NCBI GenBank assembly: GCA_036787955.1
Contig: DAIQOI010000001.1
Coordinates: 124,001-188,000 of the forward strand
Direction of reading: 5' to 3'
DNA length: 64,000 nt
Source: UBA2336 sp036787955
GTDB taxonomy: Bacteria; Bacteroidota; Bacteroidia; Cytophagales; Cyclobacteriaceae
Each line of letters starts with the position of its first letter. Position 1 is the first letter of the stretch. A program made the translations under genes and the position numbers. Under the pieces are notes generated by a model that did not search any database, was not told where the DNA came from, and saw only the letters and a list, made by a program, of their open reading frames with translations. Below are positions 1 through 7,946 of the stretch, one piece after another.

Positions 1-292
1 ACAGCAATGCGGTTGAGCGCGTACGGCTTTCGCGTATTTCCTGCTTGCGTTTTTTTGTCCAGGGTTTATCCGCTATCCCTGCACCGGCAAGGTGTATAAT
101 GGTTTCAACGCCTGAAAGCGCACGCACATCAAAATATTCCTGTTCAATGTTCCAGGTAAAAGCAGGCACACCATCTTTTCTTTCCTTTCTTCCTATATGT
201 ACAACTTCATATCCCTGCGCCAAGAGAACCCTGGTAAGATGTGAGCCAATCAGTCCGCTGCCACCGGTAATCAGTACGCGTTTTGGAACCAA
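1..292 (-). CDS. TIGR01777-type NAD(P)-dependent epimerase, 3' end cut by window
   Basis: Only the N-terminal ~97 residues lie in the window. Reading the minus strand gives VPKRVLITGGSGLIGSH, a Rossmann dinucleotide-binding motif (GGSGLIG), followed later by IIHLAGAGIADKPW and KRKQEIRESRT. That combination is typical of the TIGR01777/YfcH (SDR39U1) epimerase-like family, whose substrate is generally unknown. The frame is closed upstream by TAA, so the only available start is TTG at 292-290, two codons after the stop. It is transcribed divergently from the next gene. Family call is good; start and function are less certain. Confidence 0.75.
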   Translation of the reverse strand, partial: MVPKRVLITGGSGLIGSHLTRVLLAQGYEVVHIGRKERKDGVPAFTWNIEQEYFDVRALSGVETIIHLAGAGIADKPWTKKRKQEIRESRTRSTALL

Positions 293-299
293 TTTTGTT

Positions 300-307
300 T
301 AGTTTTG
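300..307 (+). promoter_or_regulatory. Candidate -7 promoter box (TAGTTTTG)
   Basis: An exact match to the Bacteroidota -7 consensus TAnnTTTG lies 26 nt before the ATG of the secreted coiled-coil gene. No TTG is present at the right distance for a -33 element, so this is a half-supported promoter. Confidence 0.35.
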
Positions 308-333
308 ATAACAATTTAATAAACTGTTTCACC

Positions 334-1023
334 ATGCAAAAAGTTATCGCAGGATTGATACTGATAACGGGTATTCCGGTCTGGGCACAAACCATTGCGG
401 TTAAAAAGGAAAGCGCCCGAATAAAAGGTAGTAACGTACAGGGTTATGAAACCGAACTGGAGGGGAGCGTGGAGGAAGTTACAGCTGCATTGAACAAATA
501 CCTGAAAGTATTTGCCAAGCTGAAGCCGGGCAACAACCCGATAACCACCAGCGAAATTGTTATCAGCAATATCTCATACAAAAATCCGGTGTACGCGATG
601 GTCCGTGAGCGCGGCAATCATGCCGCAGCCTGGTTAGGCATAAAACCTGAAGAATGGCCATCGGCAGAAGAAGCAGAAAAGATACAGCGTGAACTGGAGC
701 GGTTAACCCGCGATTTTGCGGTAACATTTTACCGCGACCGGGTTCAGGCACAGATTGACGAATCAGAGCGAGCTCTGCAGGCAGTAGAAAGGCAACAACA
801 ACGCCTTATAAATGAAAACAAGAATCTGAACGTTCGGCTGGAAAACAACCAGAAGGAAAAGGTTCAGCTCGAAAAATCATTAGAGGCCAACAAGCTGGAG
901 TATCTTAATCTGCAAACGCGCCTGGAGCGGAATAAAAAAAGTCAGGATTCGCTTGCCATTGTGCTGGAACAGGTAAAGAAAGTGCTCGAGGCACATAAAG
1001 AGCGCAAGCAAAAAATAAATTAA
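334..1023 (+). CDS. Secreted coiled-coil protein of unknown function
   Basis: 229 aa. I chose the ATG at 334 because it opens a clear signal peptide (MQKVIAGLILITGIPVWAQ, cleavage after AQ); an upstream TTG at 283 in the same frame would bury it. Residues ~20-130 form a mixed globular part. From about residue 135 to the end the sequence is strongly heptad-like and rich in Glu, Gln, Lys and Arg (ERALQAVERQQQRL, QLEKSLEANKLEY), indicating a long coiled coil ending in a basic tail. It probably acts in the periplasm. I do not recognise the family. The next gene is convergent, 3 bp away. Confidence 0.75.
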   Translation: MQKVIAGLILITGIPVWAQTIAVKKESARIKGSNVQGYETELEGSVEEVTAALNKYLKVFAKLKPGNNPITTSEIVISNISYKNPVYAMVRERGNHAAAWLGIKPEEWPSAEEAEKIQRELERLTRDFAVTFYRDRVQAQIDESERALQAVERQQQRLINENKNLNVRLENNQKEKVQLEKSLEANKLEYLNLQTRLERNKKSQDSLAIVLEQVKKVLEAHKERKQKIN

Positions 1024-1026
1024 ACT

Positions 1027-1641
1027 CTAGTGTGGCTTTTTGGTCAGGGAGTCGCGATCGCGGCTTTCATACACCATTTCCTCCACGGAGCCGTACAATT
1101 TTGATTTCCACATGCGTGCTTTTTTGTCGAAGTACACATTTTCATCCGGAAATTCAATGTAATTGAACCCGGCAGTGGCAGTATAGTAGGGTGTCAGATC
1201 TTCGCCTTTTACCATCAGGTCAAACAGATACAGCGCACGTTCTTCAAGTTCTTTGCGCGGCAATTTCCATGTGCGGAATATTTCTTCGTATTCAACAACG
1301 TTTCCTTTTTCGTCATATACAAGCCTGCCCCCGGTGGCTACCCATTTGGGCTGAATGCTGGGTGCTATTTTTCCTATGAGGAAATAATGGTATTTGGTTT
1401 TCTTGTCCATAAAATAAGCCAGCAGATCGAGTTGCGCAGCCTGCTTTTTGTAATGACCGGTGTAGGCTGTGTCAAATTTAAGCGAATCGTATACCCTGCG
1501 GGGTGCTTTACCCACGTACAGTGAAACTTTCTCCTTAAATATTTTTTGTTCAGCTGCCGAAAGATAGCGTTCCGGTGAATATTTGGGTTTATCCGAACAA
1601 CCGGCCACTATCCAAATCATTAAGAGTAAAACACAACGCAT
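1027..1641 (-). CDS. Lipoprotein of unknown function
   Basis: 204 aa. The N-terminus MRCVLLLMIWIVAGC is a lipoprotein signal with the lipobox VAGC, so the protein should be lipidated at Cys15 and anchored in the cell envelope. The rest is soluble, rich in Tyr and Lys (YSPERYLSAAEQKIFKEK, YFDKKARMWKSKLYGS), with no motif I can name. It converges with the coiled-coil gene. An exact -7 box (TATTTTTG) ends four bases before the ATG, suggesting a very short or absent leader. Homologues are likely restricted to Bacteroidota, but that is inference. Confidence 0.7.
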   Translation of the reverse strand: MRCVLLLMIWIVAGCSDKPKYSPERYLSAAEQKIFKEKVSLYVGKAPRRVYDSLKFDTAYTGHYKKQAAQLDLLAYFMDKKTKYHYFLIGKIAPSIQPKWVATGGRLVYDEKGNVVEYEEIFRTWKLPRKELEERALYLFDLMVKGEDLTPYYTATAGFNYIEFPDENVYFDKKARMWKSKLYGSVEEMVYESRDRDSLTKKPH

Positions 1642-1645
1642 ATGG

Positions 1646-1653
1646 CAAAAATA
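1646..1653 (-). promoter_or_regulatory. Candidate -7 box (TATTTTTG) abutting the lipoprotein start
   Basis: Forward CAAAAATA reads TATTTTTG on the minus strand, a perfect TAnnTTTG. Exactly four bases separate it from the ATG at 1641. With usual spacing the transcript would begin at the start codon. No TTG -33 element is visible, because the adjacent upstream DNA is the terminator hairpin. Confidence 0.35.
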
Positions 1654-1667
1654 GATTTTTCAAAATA

Positions 1668-1698
1668 AAAAGACCTGCCGGCCAGCGGCAGGTCTTTT
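1668..1698. terminator. Bidirectional intrinsic terminator
   Basis: A perfect 13-bp inverted repeat AAAAGACCTGCCG / CGGCAGGTCTTTT encloses a 5-nt loop. The A and T ends give a U-tract in either direction. It lies just after the stop of the minus-strand beta-helix lipoprotein gene (1715), which it should terminate. Confidence 0.85.
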
Positions 1699-1714
1699 CT
1701 GGTTCTAACAAGCA

Positions 1715-3442
1715 TCAGTACGCTTTGGAAATAGGGCGGAACTCAGCCCAGCCATCGGTCCAGTCGGTGCCGGTACCAAAGGCCCCGCGGTAAGTAACTG
1801 TTTTATCAAAGAAAGTATCACCAGTGAATTTGGTATGGGTGAAACTTGCACCCGTAGCAATGGTCACAGTTCCGCTGGGCAGTGTAAAGTTGGGATTAGC
1901 AGGATAGGTGTTAATGGAGTAGCGGGCAAAGAAATTATCCACCCGTAAACCTAAATCATTCCAGAATGTAGTTTCAGCGCCCGAAGCCGGCATAGTTAAG
2001 GTGCTGTTGTTAAGTGCGGAAGTTTCCCAATAAGCCTGCACGTTGCCCAGCGTAACGCCCGAGCCAGCCGCATAGGGCACGTTGGCCGACATGATGTTGT
2101 TGGATAACACTCCTAATCCATTGTCATAATTCGATTGTACCGATGCCTGGTTGAAGCGAAGCCCTGTAGGGAAGCCTACCAACACCGAATTGAATATGGA
2201 AGCAGAAACCCTTCTTCTGAGGTCCATCAGGTGCACGTTGTTGGCCGATATCGAACGCGTTGCATGGTCGCGCGGTCCGTAAACCGTAATGTTTGAGAAG
2301 ATGGCTTTGGTGTGAAATTCAAAGTCATTACCCGGAGGAAGGTTGTCGTTCGGACCACTGTCCAATTCAAAGGCATTGGATTGCGACTGGTCGGCATAAA
2401 AAGGATTGCGCACCACCAGGCCAAACTGTACCTTACCCGACCAGCCGTAGTCTCCGTCAAAGTCATCATCCCAGGTAGACAGGGAGATGAGGTATTTAGC
2501 GTTTACTGTACCACCAAACCATTCAAAACCATCGTCACCTCCAAACGATACCTGCACATACTCCACGACCGTACCGCTGCCAACACCCCCCATGGTTATG
2601 GAGTTGGTTTCGTTGTTGGGTGTTAATTCTATACCGGCATATTCAACCCGCAGGTAGCGCAAGGTGCCCGAGCTTTCGCCATCGTTGGTGCGCACATTAG
2701 AACCGAAATACTTGGGGGGATCAATTCCTTCCACGCTGGGCGAACCAGTATTATCGGCCGATGTGTTTTGGTTGGTAAAGGCACGTCCAAGAATTACAAG
2801 CCCGCCCCAGTCGCCTTTATCACGCTCGCCAACATTCTGAGCAGAAGTCATCACAACAGGAGAGGTAGCTGTACCATTGCAGTTGAGCGTTCCCCCTTTT
2901 TCAACAACCAGCGTACCCTTTGTTGCTTTGTCGCCAAATATTACGGTTCCTGCCGGGATAGTTACGGTAACTCCGCTGGGAATGAAGGTTTGTCCTTTAA
3001 TGAGGTAACGCTTGGTGGGATCGAGCGTTTGGGTGGTAAGGTTTCCGGGCCCAAGCTCGATGACGGGATTATTTACCTGAATGGAGACATTGTTTATAGC
3101 GGAGGGCAGATTTTTTTTATCGGTTGCCTGCAGTGTGATAATGACGGTTGAACCAATTACGGCCGAGGAGGGTATGGTGTAGTTGATTGTCTGCGTTGAA
3201 GTAACCTGCCCGCCCAGGTCAATTGAAGCGATCGAGGTTGTTCCCACAAAGGCATTCAGTCTGTCTCCGCCATTCGGAGCAGTTACGGTTACCTCGAAGC
3301 TGATGGCTTCGCCCGGCAAGGCCGAGATGGGCGCTCCTGAAACAGATAAAGTGGGAGCAGGTTTAATGTCTTCATCATCTCCACAGCTTACCAGCAAGAG
3401 GGGGCTGATAAGCAGCGCAATTTTCCAGATGTACTTGTTCAT
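1715..3442 (-). CDS. Surface lipoprotein with Ig-like and beta-helix regions, partner of the TonB receptor
   Basis: 575 aa. MNKYIWKIALLISPLLLVSC is a lipoprotein signal (lipobox LVSC). The residues after the Cys, GDDED, match the acidic lipoprotein export signal that sends Bacteroidota lipoproteins to the outer face of the outer membrane. Residues ~28-125 look like an Ig/cadherin-type beta domain. From ~130 to the end, short repeating strands with Gly and Asn turns (GTLVVEKGGTLNCNG, GDWGGLVILGRA, GFEWFGGTVNAKYL) suggest a right-handed beta-helix. Such proteins are often found beside TonB receptors and are sometimes mislabelled multidrug transporter. The receptor gene lies 162 bp upstream on the same strand. 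I infer substrate capture at the cell surface; the substrate is unknown. Confidence 0.75.
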   Translation of the reverse strand: MNKYIWKIALLISPLLLVSCGDDEDIKPAPTLSVSGAPISALPGEAISFEVTVTAPNGGDRLNAFVGTTSIASIDLGGQVTSTQTINYTIPSSAVIGSTVIITLQATDKKNLPSAINNVSIQVNNPVIELGPGNLTTQTLDPTKRYLIKGQTFIPSGVTVTIPAGTVIFGDKATKGTLVVEKGGTLNCNGTATSPVVMTSAQNVGERDKGDWGGLVILGRAFTNQNTSADNTGSPSVEGIDPPKYFGSNVRTNDGESSGTLRYLRVEYAGIELTPNNETNSITMGGVGSGTVVEYVQVSFGGDDGFEWFGGTVNAKYLISLSTWDDDFDGDYGWSGKVQFGLVVRNPFYADQSQSNAFELDSGPNDNLPPGNDFEFHTKAIFSNITVYGPRDHATRSISANNVHLMDLRRRVSASIFNSVLVGFPTGLRFNQASVQSNYDNGLGVLSNNIMSANVPYAAGSGVTLGNVQAYWETSALNNSTLTMPASGAETTFWNDLGLRVDNFFARYSINTYPANPNFTLPSGTVTIATGASFTHTKFTGDTFFDKTVTYRGAFGTGTDWTDGWAEFRPISKAY

Positions 3443-3477
3443 TGTTGAGTGGTTTTGATTTGTTTTAAATACCGCCT

Positions 3478-3485
3478 CAAAGTTA
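3478..3485 (-). promoter_or_regulatory. Candidate -7 box (TAACTTTG) for the beta-helix lipoprotein
   Basis: Forward CAAAGTTA reads TAACTTTG on the minus strand and predicts a leader of about 31 nt. No TTG is found at -33, as expected for an activator-dependent promoter. TTAACA-like repeats begin about 23 bp further upstream. Confidence 0.45.
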
Positions 3486-3507
3486 GACCGGCCTTGTTTA
3501 GCGGCCG

Positions 3508-3566
3508 TTATACCGGTTTTAACAAATCGTTATCTACCTTAACAGGTCTATCACAGTTTTTTAACA
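3508..3566. promoter_or_regulatory. TTAACA-like direct-repeat array, candidate response-regulator site
   Basis: On the plus strand TTATAC (3508), TTAACA (3519) and TTATCT (3530) are spaced exactly 11 bp. They are followed by TTAACA (3539), CTATCA (3548) and TTAACA (3561) at 9-13 bp. An 11-bp period, one helical turn, is typical of OmpR/PhoB-family tandem binding. The array lies upstream of the lipoprotein promoter. Regulator identity is inference. Confidence 0.4.
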
Positions 3567-3604
3567 ATAAATAGCCTGATACAGCGCCACCGGCGGGCTG
3601 CGTA

Positions 3605-6418
3605 TTATCGTGAAATCTTGTAACTGAGCGTAAAGGCAAATTGTTGCCCAATGCGATACAGCATGATGGGAGCATCGGTAGAATTGAATGTTATTTTATT
3701 ATTAACATCCGTGTCCTGATAGAAGCGGTACTTTGCGTTCAGCAGGTTTTGCACATTAAACTTTGCTTCCATGCGTCCAAACTGTTTCGCAATCTGCATG
3801 TCGAGCGAATGGCGCGGCAGCTCGTAAATGGAAGGAAAGTTTATATCGCCCACCTGGAAAATGCGCTGCCCGAAGATGTTGTAGGCAGCTGAAACACTGA
3901 AGCCGATGTCCGGGTCGGTGTAATACATGCCCAGGTTGAATAAATAAGGCGACTGACCTTGCAGTTCGCGCTTTTGCTGTTGAAATCCTGCCTGTGTTCC
4001 AAGGTTAACCAACGAATAGATGTACGTGGCATTCAGGTTTACTGAAGTGTTCCGCAAAAATCTCGACACCCCCAGGCTGGCCAGGGACTTTCTGAACTCC
4101 AGCTCAACACCGTATGATTCTGCCTCATCTGCATTGCCATAAGTAGCCTGTGGTGATTCGGTGGTTAATTGCAAAATTGTTTCAATGGGGCTTTTAAAGT
4201 GCTTGTAGAACAAGCCCACACTAACCAGCTCGCCCGGGTTGGGGTACATCTCCCAACGCAAATCCACATTATCAATGTTGGCTACCTTTAAATCAGGGTT
4301 TCCGAAGATACCCATTTCCAACTCAAAGTTGTAGTACAGGAAAGGCGCCAGCTCCCGGAACTCCGGCCGGTTGACGGTGCGGCTATAGGCCAGCCGTACC
4401 AGTGACCTGTCAGACAGGTTATATGCCGTGTTGAAAAATGGCATCGGCGAAAGGATGGGGTTGTCTACAACTACCGGCCCGTTGTTTGTAGCGGTATTGA
4501 TTTGCTGCCGGTTGAACTCCAGACGCATCCCGCCAGATATATCAAATTTGCCAATCGGGAAGCCACCCCCCAAGTAGCCCGATACCAGCAGGTTTTTACC
4601 CTCGTACCGGTCGGATGGGCGCGTTCCTTCCTCTATTACAAAGCCATCCTGAGAACGAATGTTTTCAGGTGCAAATATCTGTGACAACGGTAGCCGAATC
4701 AGTTCTTCGCCGGTCTGCGGATCGAAAAATCCGGGATAGAGATAGGAGATATAACGGGCATCGAAAAGCCGCTGTTTCGATTCAACATACGATCCGGCTC
4801 GTATGTACGGTGCGCGCTTTTCCGATACATCACCGAATTTCTTCTCAATATTCAGGCTGCCCGCGTAACCCTTATCGGCAAGTTTTGAATAAAATCTTCC
4901 GGTTTCAAAAAGATTGGCGCTGGGCGGAAGCTGCATCTGGTAGCCTTCTTCCCCGCTGGATATAAGACGAAACGTACGGAAACGCCTGTAATCCGGTTCG
5001 TTTCTGTTAACCTGATTGTATCCGGCTGCCCATTCAACACTCAGGCTTTTATCTTCAAGAAACCTGTGTGTTCCCTGAAGCTGACCGGTATAGATGAAGC
5101 GATTCAGGTAATGATATGAGTAATTGCGGTAAAACCTATCGGCATTGAGAAATAAATCCTGGCCATTGCGCAGGATATTTTGGTCTTCGCCCAGAATGTT
5201 TAGCAGATTTTTAAATTCAAATTTATGGCGGTCATTTAATGAAATGATCCAGTTGGAAATACCACTGATGCGTACGTTATTTTCGGTGTACAGGTCGTTG
5301 TAATAAAATCTTACTTCTGTTTCTTCTCCGCTAAACAGGTAGCGGTTGAACTCCACATTTTTCCGTAAGTAGGAATTGGAATAATTCAGACTGGTCAGAG
5401 TTCCGATGCGCGCGTTGCGCACCTTGAAATTTTGAGACAACTCAAAGCCCAATCCAAAATCAGGCGAAGCATCGCGGGTGGCATAATCAAAATTATTGGG
5501 CAGCGATCGTCCGGCTTGTTCGCGAAGGGTTGATGTTCGGGAAGAGTTTTGCAGCGTTGCAGTAGAAGGAAAGCCTGCGGGCAGGTGGCGGAAGCCGTTG
5601 TCAAATCCAAATTTATCGGTGGCGCTGCCCCTGCTGCTGTTAAAGCCGTTGAAGGTTGTGCCCACCCGGTAGCCTACGGATGTACCGACCTTAAAATAAT
5701 TTTCGTCTGAAGGTTGTTTGGTCACTACCTGGATAACGCCTCCGGCAAAGTCGCCCGGCAGTTCGGCTGAACCTGATTTGTAAATTAAAATCTGATCAAT
5801 GGCCCCGCTTGGGATCAGGTCGAAAGAAAAAGAGCGCTTGTCAATCTCTGTGCTCGGGCCAATCATGCGGTTTATCATCACCTGATTGTATCTTTCACTT
5901 ACACCGCGAATCATCACGAACCGGTTATCCACGATGCTCACACCAGGAACGCGCTGCATAATCTGCGCAGCATCACGATCGGGTATGCGCACAATCTGTT
6001 CGGCCGAAATTCCGCTTACTACCAGTTTGCTTTCGCGGATAGACTTTAACAATGTAAAATCTGTATTGATTTCGCGGGTACCACTAACTACTACTTCCTG
6101 CAGCTCAGTGGCATCTTCCTGCATCGAAATATTCACGGTTGATATTTTTCCGCTTTCAACCAGCAAATCCGGAACGGTGTGGGTTTTATAGGTTATATAA
6201 GAAACAACAAGATTGTAAGTGCCGGGCTTAACGTTGGCTATGGTAAACTGGCCTTCCAGATTGGTTACGTCACCAACTGCAGTACCCTGAATGAGCACAT
6301 TGGCTCCGATAATCGGTTCCCCGGTTTTTGAGTCGGTAACTCTCCCCGAAATCGTTCCATTTTGGGCAAAAACGGATAGTGCAGTGGTAAGCAGGGCGAG
6401 GGTAAAGCCTAAGCGCAT
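3605..6418 (-). CDS. TonB-dependent outer-membrane receptor with CarboxypepD_reg-like N-terminus
   Basis: 937 aa. A signal peptide (MRLGFTLALLTTALSVFAQ) is followed by a carboxypeptidase-regulatory-like beta domain (~20-110: GTISGRVTDSKTGEPIIGANV), then a plug domain (~125-235: VVSGTREINTD, IPDRDAAQIMQRVPGVSIVDN, FAGGVIQVVTK) and a 22-strand-type barrel to a terminal FTLSYKISR. It should import a large or scarce substrate with TonB/ExbBD energy. No SusD gene is adjacent; the downstream partner is the beta-helix lipoprotein, so this is not a standard SusCD pair. A candidate promoter (TTG at 6470-6472, CACCTTTG at 6439-6446 in minus-strand sense, 23-nt spacer) lies just upstream, with TTAACA repeats beyond it. 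Confidence 0.9.
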   Translation of the reverse strand: MRLGFTLALLTTALSVFAQNGTISGRVTDSKTGEPIIGANVLIQGTAVGDVTNLEGQFTIANVKPGTYNLVVSYITYKTHTVPDLLVESGKISTVNISMQEDATELQEVVVSGTREINTDFTLLKSIRESKLVVSGISAEQIVRIPDRDAAQIMQRVPGVSIVDNRFVMIRGVSERYNQVMINRMIGPSTEIDKRSFSFDLIPSGAIDQILIYKSGSAELPGDFAGGVIQVVTKQPSDENYFKVGTSVGYRVGTTFNGFNSSRGSATDKFGFDNGFRHLPAGFPSTATLQNSSRTSTLREQAGRSLPNNFDYATRDASPDFGLGFELSQNFKVRNARIGTLTSLNYSNSYLRKNVEFNRYLFSGEETEVRFYYNDLYTENNVRISGISNWIISLNDRHKFEFKNLLNILGEDQNILRNGQDLFLNADRFYRNYSYHYLNRFIYTGQLQGTHRFLEDKSLSVEWAAGYNQVNRNEPDYRRFRTFRLISSGEEGYQMQLPPSANLFETGRFYSKLADKGYAGSLNIEKKFGDVSEKRAPYIRAGSYVESKQRLFDARYISYLYPGFFDPQTGEELIRLPLSQIFAPENIRSQDGFVIEEGTRPSDRYEGKNLLVSGYLGGGFPIGKFDISGGMRLEFNRQQINTATNNGPVVVDNPILSPMPFFNTAYNLSDRSLVRLAYSRTVNRPEFRELAPFLYYNFELEMGIFGNPDLKVANIDNVDLRWEMYPNPGELVSVGLFYKHFKSPIETILQLTTESPQATYGNADEAESYGVELEFRKSLASLGVSRFLRNTSVNLNATYIYSLVNLGTQAGFQQQKRELQGQSPYLFNLGMYYTDPDIGFSVSAAYNIFGQRIFQVGDINFPSIYELPRHSLDMQIAKQFGRMEAKFNVQNLLNAKYRFYQDTDVNNKITFNSTDAPIMLYRIGQQFAFTLSYKISR

Positions 6419-6438
6419 AGCAAGGAATAAAATTTCCG

Positions 6439-6472
6439 CAAAGGTGCATACGGCCTATTACCCTACCGGCAA
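6439..6472 (-). promoter_or_regulatory. Candidate promoter for the TonB receptor
   Basis: In minus-strand sense TTG (6472-6470) is followed after 23 nt by CACCTTTG (6446-6439), one mismatch from TAnnTTTG. The predicted leader is about 16 nt. The spacer is slightly long for this promoter class, so confidence is modest. Confidence 0.35.
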
Positions 6473-6540
6473 GGAAGTGTTATGAAATTGTTAACTAAAG
6501 CCCTTCGTATCTTGCTGGCTATCAATACTCTTCTTTAGGC

Positions 6541-6573
6541 TTAACAGGTAATATGATTATCATGTCGTTAACA
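6541..6573. promoter_or_regulatory. TTAACAGG repeats upstream of the TonB receptor
   Basis: TTAACAGG occurs at 6541-6548 and again at 6568-6575, with TTATCA at 6557 exactly 11 bp before the second copy. The same octamer TTAACAGG is present at 3539-3546 in the array before the partner lipoprotein. The shared element suggests that one regulator controls both genes. Confidence 0.4.
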
Positions 6574-6610
6574 GGATTAAAGAATCCTTATGGCATTGTT
6601 AAGCCGAATA

Positions 6611-7588
6611 TTATTTTATGATCGGCACTTTATCCAAAATAGCTTTGATGACTTGAGCCGGCTTTACATTATCTGCCTCGGCCTCGTAGTTTAGTATGAT
6701 CCGGTGATTCATTACATCTACCGCCACCTCTTTAATATCTTCGGGTAGTACAAAATCGCGCCCATTGATATAGGCGGCTGCCCGAGCTGCCAGGTGCAGG
6801 TTAATGCTTGCCCGAGGCGAGGCCCCGTATTGAATATACCTCGACAGTTCATTTAATCTATAATCCATCGGTCTGCGCGTAGCCCATACCAGTTCAACGA
6901 TGTAGCGCTCTAACGATTCGGCAATCTTTACATTATTTACTTCTTCGCGTATGGCAAAAATATCCTCCTTGCTTAGGAGTGGATTTACCGCATAATCAAA
7001 TTTCATGTTGGAAATCCTGCGCATGATTTCCAGTTCCTGGTCTTTGGTGGGGTAGTCCACAAACACCTTCATCATAAACCGGTCTACCTGTGCTTCGGGC
7101 AGGGGGTAGGTGCCTTCGTTCTCCACCGGATTCTGTGTGGCCAGCACCAGAAAGGGCCTGTCGAGCTGAAAAGTCGTTTCGCCTATGGTTACCTGTTTTT
7201 CCTGCATGGCTTCCAGCAGGGCCGATTGTACCTTGGCCGGTGAGCGGTTTATCTCATCGGCCAGCACAATGTTGGCAAAGATGGGCCCTTTCTTCACTTC
7301 AAATTTTCCTTCCTTCTGATTGTAAATCATGGTGCCTACCAAATCGGCCGGCAGCAGGTCGGGGGTAAACTGAATACGCGAAAACTCCAGGTGCAACACA
7401 CGGGCCACCGTACTCACGGTCAGCGTTTTGGCAAGTCCCGGAACGCCTTCCAGCAAAATATGACCGTTGGTAAACAACCCTATCAGCAAGCGGTTAACCA
7501 TGTACTCCTGGCCTACTACTACCTTGCCTACTTCTGCTATTACCTGTTTGATTTTTTCCTGTGCAGGACTAACGGTTACTGCATTCAT
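6611..7588 (-). CDS. MoxR-family AAA+ ATPase
   Basis: 325 aa. Walker A is GVPGLAKT at residues 48-55, Walker B is VLADEINR, and sensor 1 lies in LATQNPVENEGTYPLPEAQVDRF; these identify the MoxR clade. Members act as chaperone-like ATPases, usually with a DUF58 protein and von Willebrand factor A proteins encoded next door. None of those partners is in this window: the neighbours are a TonB receptor and a SemiSWEET transporter. The SemiSWEET gene is upstream on the same strand with a 62-bp gap. The cytoplasmic target cannot be inferred from context. Confidence 0.92.
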   Translation of the reverse strand: MNAVTVSPAQEKIKQVIAEVGKVVVGQEYMVNRLLIGLFTNGHILLEGVPGLAKTLTVSTVARVLHLEFSRIQFTPDLLPADLVGTMIYNQKEGKFEVKKGPIFANIVLADEINRSPAKVQSALLEAMQEKQVTIGETTFQLDRPFLVLATQNPVENEGTYPLPEAQVDRFMMKVFVDYPTKDQELEIMRRISNMKFDYAVNPLLSKEDIFAIREEVNNVKIAESLERYIVELVWATRRPMDYRLNELSRYIQYGASPRASINLHLAARAAAYINGRDFVLPEDIKEVAVDVMNHRIILNYEAEADNVKPAQVIKAILDKVPIIK

Positions 7589-7650
7589 TTGTTTTTGGTT
7601 TGGACGATTCCTGCAAGTTTACACAATTACAGGCAGTTGCACCGGTTATC

Positions 7651-7905
7651 TTATTTAAACGAAAGTTTGAAGTAAATCAGCAGCGCACTGAGCACACAGA
7701 TTACAGCATTGCACAGTATTACCGGCCACAACATGAGTTTTACCCCGTACACCAACCACACAAGGGTGCTGGTAAACACAATGATCACCATGGCCAGGCT
7801 TAAATCGCCCGCACTTCGGGTTTTCCATGTTTTATATACCTGCGGCACGAAGGTTACACTGCTTAGAAAAGCTCCCGTAAGACCAACCATTTCTACCCAG
7901 TTCAT
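7651..7905 (-). CDS. SemiSWEET / PQ-loop small sugar transporter
   Basis: 84 aa with three hydrophobic helices (~6-23, ~37-53, ~58-78). The PQ motif sits in helix 1 (LSSVTFVPQVYKTWKTRSAGDLS), as in bacterial SemiSWEETs, which work as dimers and carry sugars across the inner membrane by facilitated diffusion. The short length matches the family (80-100 aa). It is transcribed divergently from the phosphoesterase gene with only 41 bp between the start codons. The substrate cannot be read from the sequence. Confidence 0.88.
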   Translation of the reverse strand: MNWVEMVGLTGAFLSSVTFVPQVYKTWKTRSAGDLSLAMVIIVFTSTLVWLVYGVKLMLWPVILCNAVICVLSALLIYFKLSFK

Positions 7906-7946
7906 AAATCATCGATTATCGGGCTAATGTATTAAATTCATCCGTT

